Position numbers and translations under genes: made by a program. Below are positions 63,715 through 64,000 of a stretch of DNA of 64,000 nucleotides, piece after piece. The notes below the pieces were generated by a model. The model saw nothing but the letters and a program-made list of their open reading frames with translations. It had not been told where the DNA came from and made no database searches. The stretch is from contig JBGCFP010000080.1 of the NCBI GenBank assembly GCA_045107005.1, positions 1 through 64,000 of the forward strand, in the 5' to 3' direction. The stretch is from JBCCMA01 sp045107005. Its GTDB lineage: Bacteria; Pseudomonadota; Gammaproteobacteria; Steroidobacterales; JBCCMA01. The stretch's first letter is position 1. Every line of letters begins with the position of its first letter.

Positions 63715-64000
63715 ATGAAAATCATCGTTTGCGTCAAACGCGTTATCGATTACAACGTACGCGTGCAAATTAATCGCGACGGTGACGGCGTCGTGACCGA
63801 CGGCGTTAAAATGAGCATGAACCCGTTCGATGAGATCGCGGTGGAAGAAGCCTTGCGTTTGAAAGAAGCCGGCAAGGCCACGGAAATCATTGCGCTGAGC
63901 ATCGGCGACAAAACCAGCGAACAACAGCTCCGCACCGCATTGGCCATGGGGGCCGACCGCGCCATCCTGGTCAGCACCGATTCGGCACCGGCGCCACTGA
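63715..64000 (+). CDS. etfB: Electron transfer flavoprotein beta subunit (partial, right edge)
   Basis: First 95 codons visible. Opens with MKIIVCVKRVIDYNVRVQI and continues with SMNPFDEIAVEEALRLKE and ALAMGADRAILVS, the ETF-beta hallmark. ETF accepts electrons from acyl-CoA dehydrogenases such as the isovaleryl-CoA dehydrogenase encoded upstream. etfA is expected beyond the edge. Confidence 0.94.
   Translation, partial: MKIIVCVKRVIDYNVRVQINRDGDGVVTDGVKMSMNPFDEIAVEEALRLKEAGKATEIIALSIGDKTSEQQLRTALAMGADRAILVSTDSAPAPL

Noticed and set aside
1..64000. CRISPR arrays, prophage, insertion sequences and rRNA genes.
   Set aside because: No regularly spaced short repeats, transposase, capsid, terminase or rRNA segment was seen; XerD is the housekeeping recombinase.

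Overview
The window is a contiguous, GC-rich, gene-dense piece of chromosome from a gammaproteobacterium. The gene orders trmJ-iscS-iscU-iscA-ndk-rlmN-pilF-rodZ-hisS-yfgM-bamB-der, queA-tgt-yajC-secD-secF and guaB<>xseA are gammaproteobacterial. The leucine-degradation (liu) operon, the TtpC-type TonB system and the soluble PAS chemoreceptor suggest a free-living, probably aquatic, aerobic heterotroph. I cannot name the genus.

Layout. 1-3.5 kb: guaB (cut by the window edge), xseA and a LytM-type peptidase. 3.8-8.0 kb: a 725-residue protein built from about 16 DP-x-AAL helical repeats, then a secreted BNR/sialidase-like protein with a C-terminal dockerin-like domain. 8.1-11.7 kb: the most unusual locus, a TIR-NACHT-FGE protein whose 3' end is one half of a diversity-generating retroelement (DGR) repeat pair. 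11.8-14.9 kb: a TonB-C-like lipoprotein, metX, an M48 protease and a DUF937 protein. 15-25.9 kb: the der...trmJ block with a reduced isc operon and no ispG. 25.9-32.3 kb: suhB, secF/secD/yajC and tgt/queA. 32.4-34.6 kb: an ECF sigma factor, its anti-sigma factor and a PDZ protein. 34.7-38.3 kb: YHYH, MORN-like and SCO1 proteins, tRNA-Leu(CAA), a Nudix hydrolase and fdxA. 38.4-41.3 kb: dsbC, xerD and a PlsC acyltransferase. 41.5-46.8 kb: a four-PAS chemoreceptor, cheR, cheD and a triple-CheW protein. 46.9-52.4 kb: a TPR-TonB-ExbD-ExbD-ExbB-TtpC-DUF3450 energy-transduction operon. 52.9-64 kb: leucine dehydrogenase, isovaleryl-CoA dehydrogenase, thiolase, both methylcrotonyl-CoA carboxylase subunits, an SDR, an M16 protease pair (the second split by a stop codon) and the start of etfB.

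Main discovery. Two 156-bp direct repeats, 8463-8618 and 8706-8861, align without gaps. They differ at 13 positions, and at all 13 the downstream, non-coding copy has adenine on the coding strand. This adenine-only pattern, the AAC/AAT-rich template codons, the position at the 3' end of an FGE (C-type-lectin-fold) domain and a GC-rich hairpin touching the end of the variable copy together identify a template repeat/variable repeat pair. No reverse transcriptase or Avd gene is visible in the window, so the enzyme must act in trans or has been lost. The diversified protein has the layout of an NLR-like immune or conflict protein: a TIR effector, a NACHT switch and a hypervariable FGE sensor.

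How the genes work together. The liu genes oxidise leucine carbon to methylglutaconyl-CoA, passing electrons to ETF, whose beta subunit begins at the right edge. The TonB operon probably energises outer-membrane uptake. The chemoreceptor cluster lacks cheA, cheB and cheY and must signal through components elsewhere.
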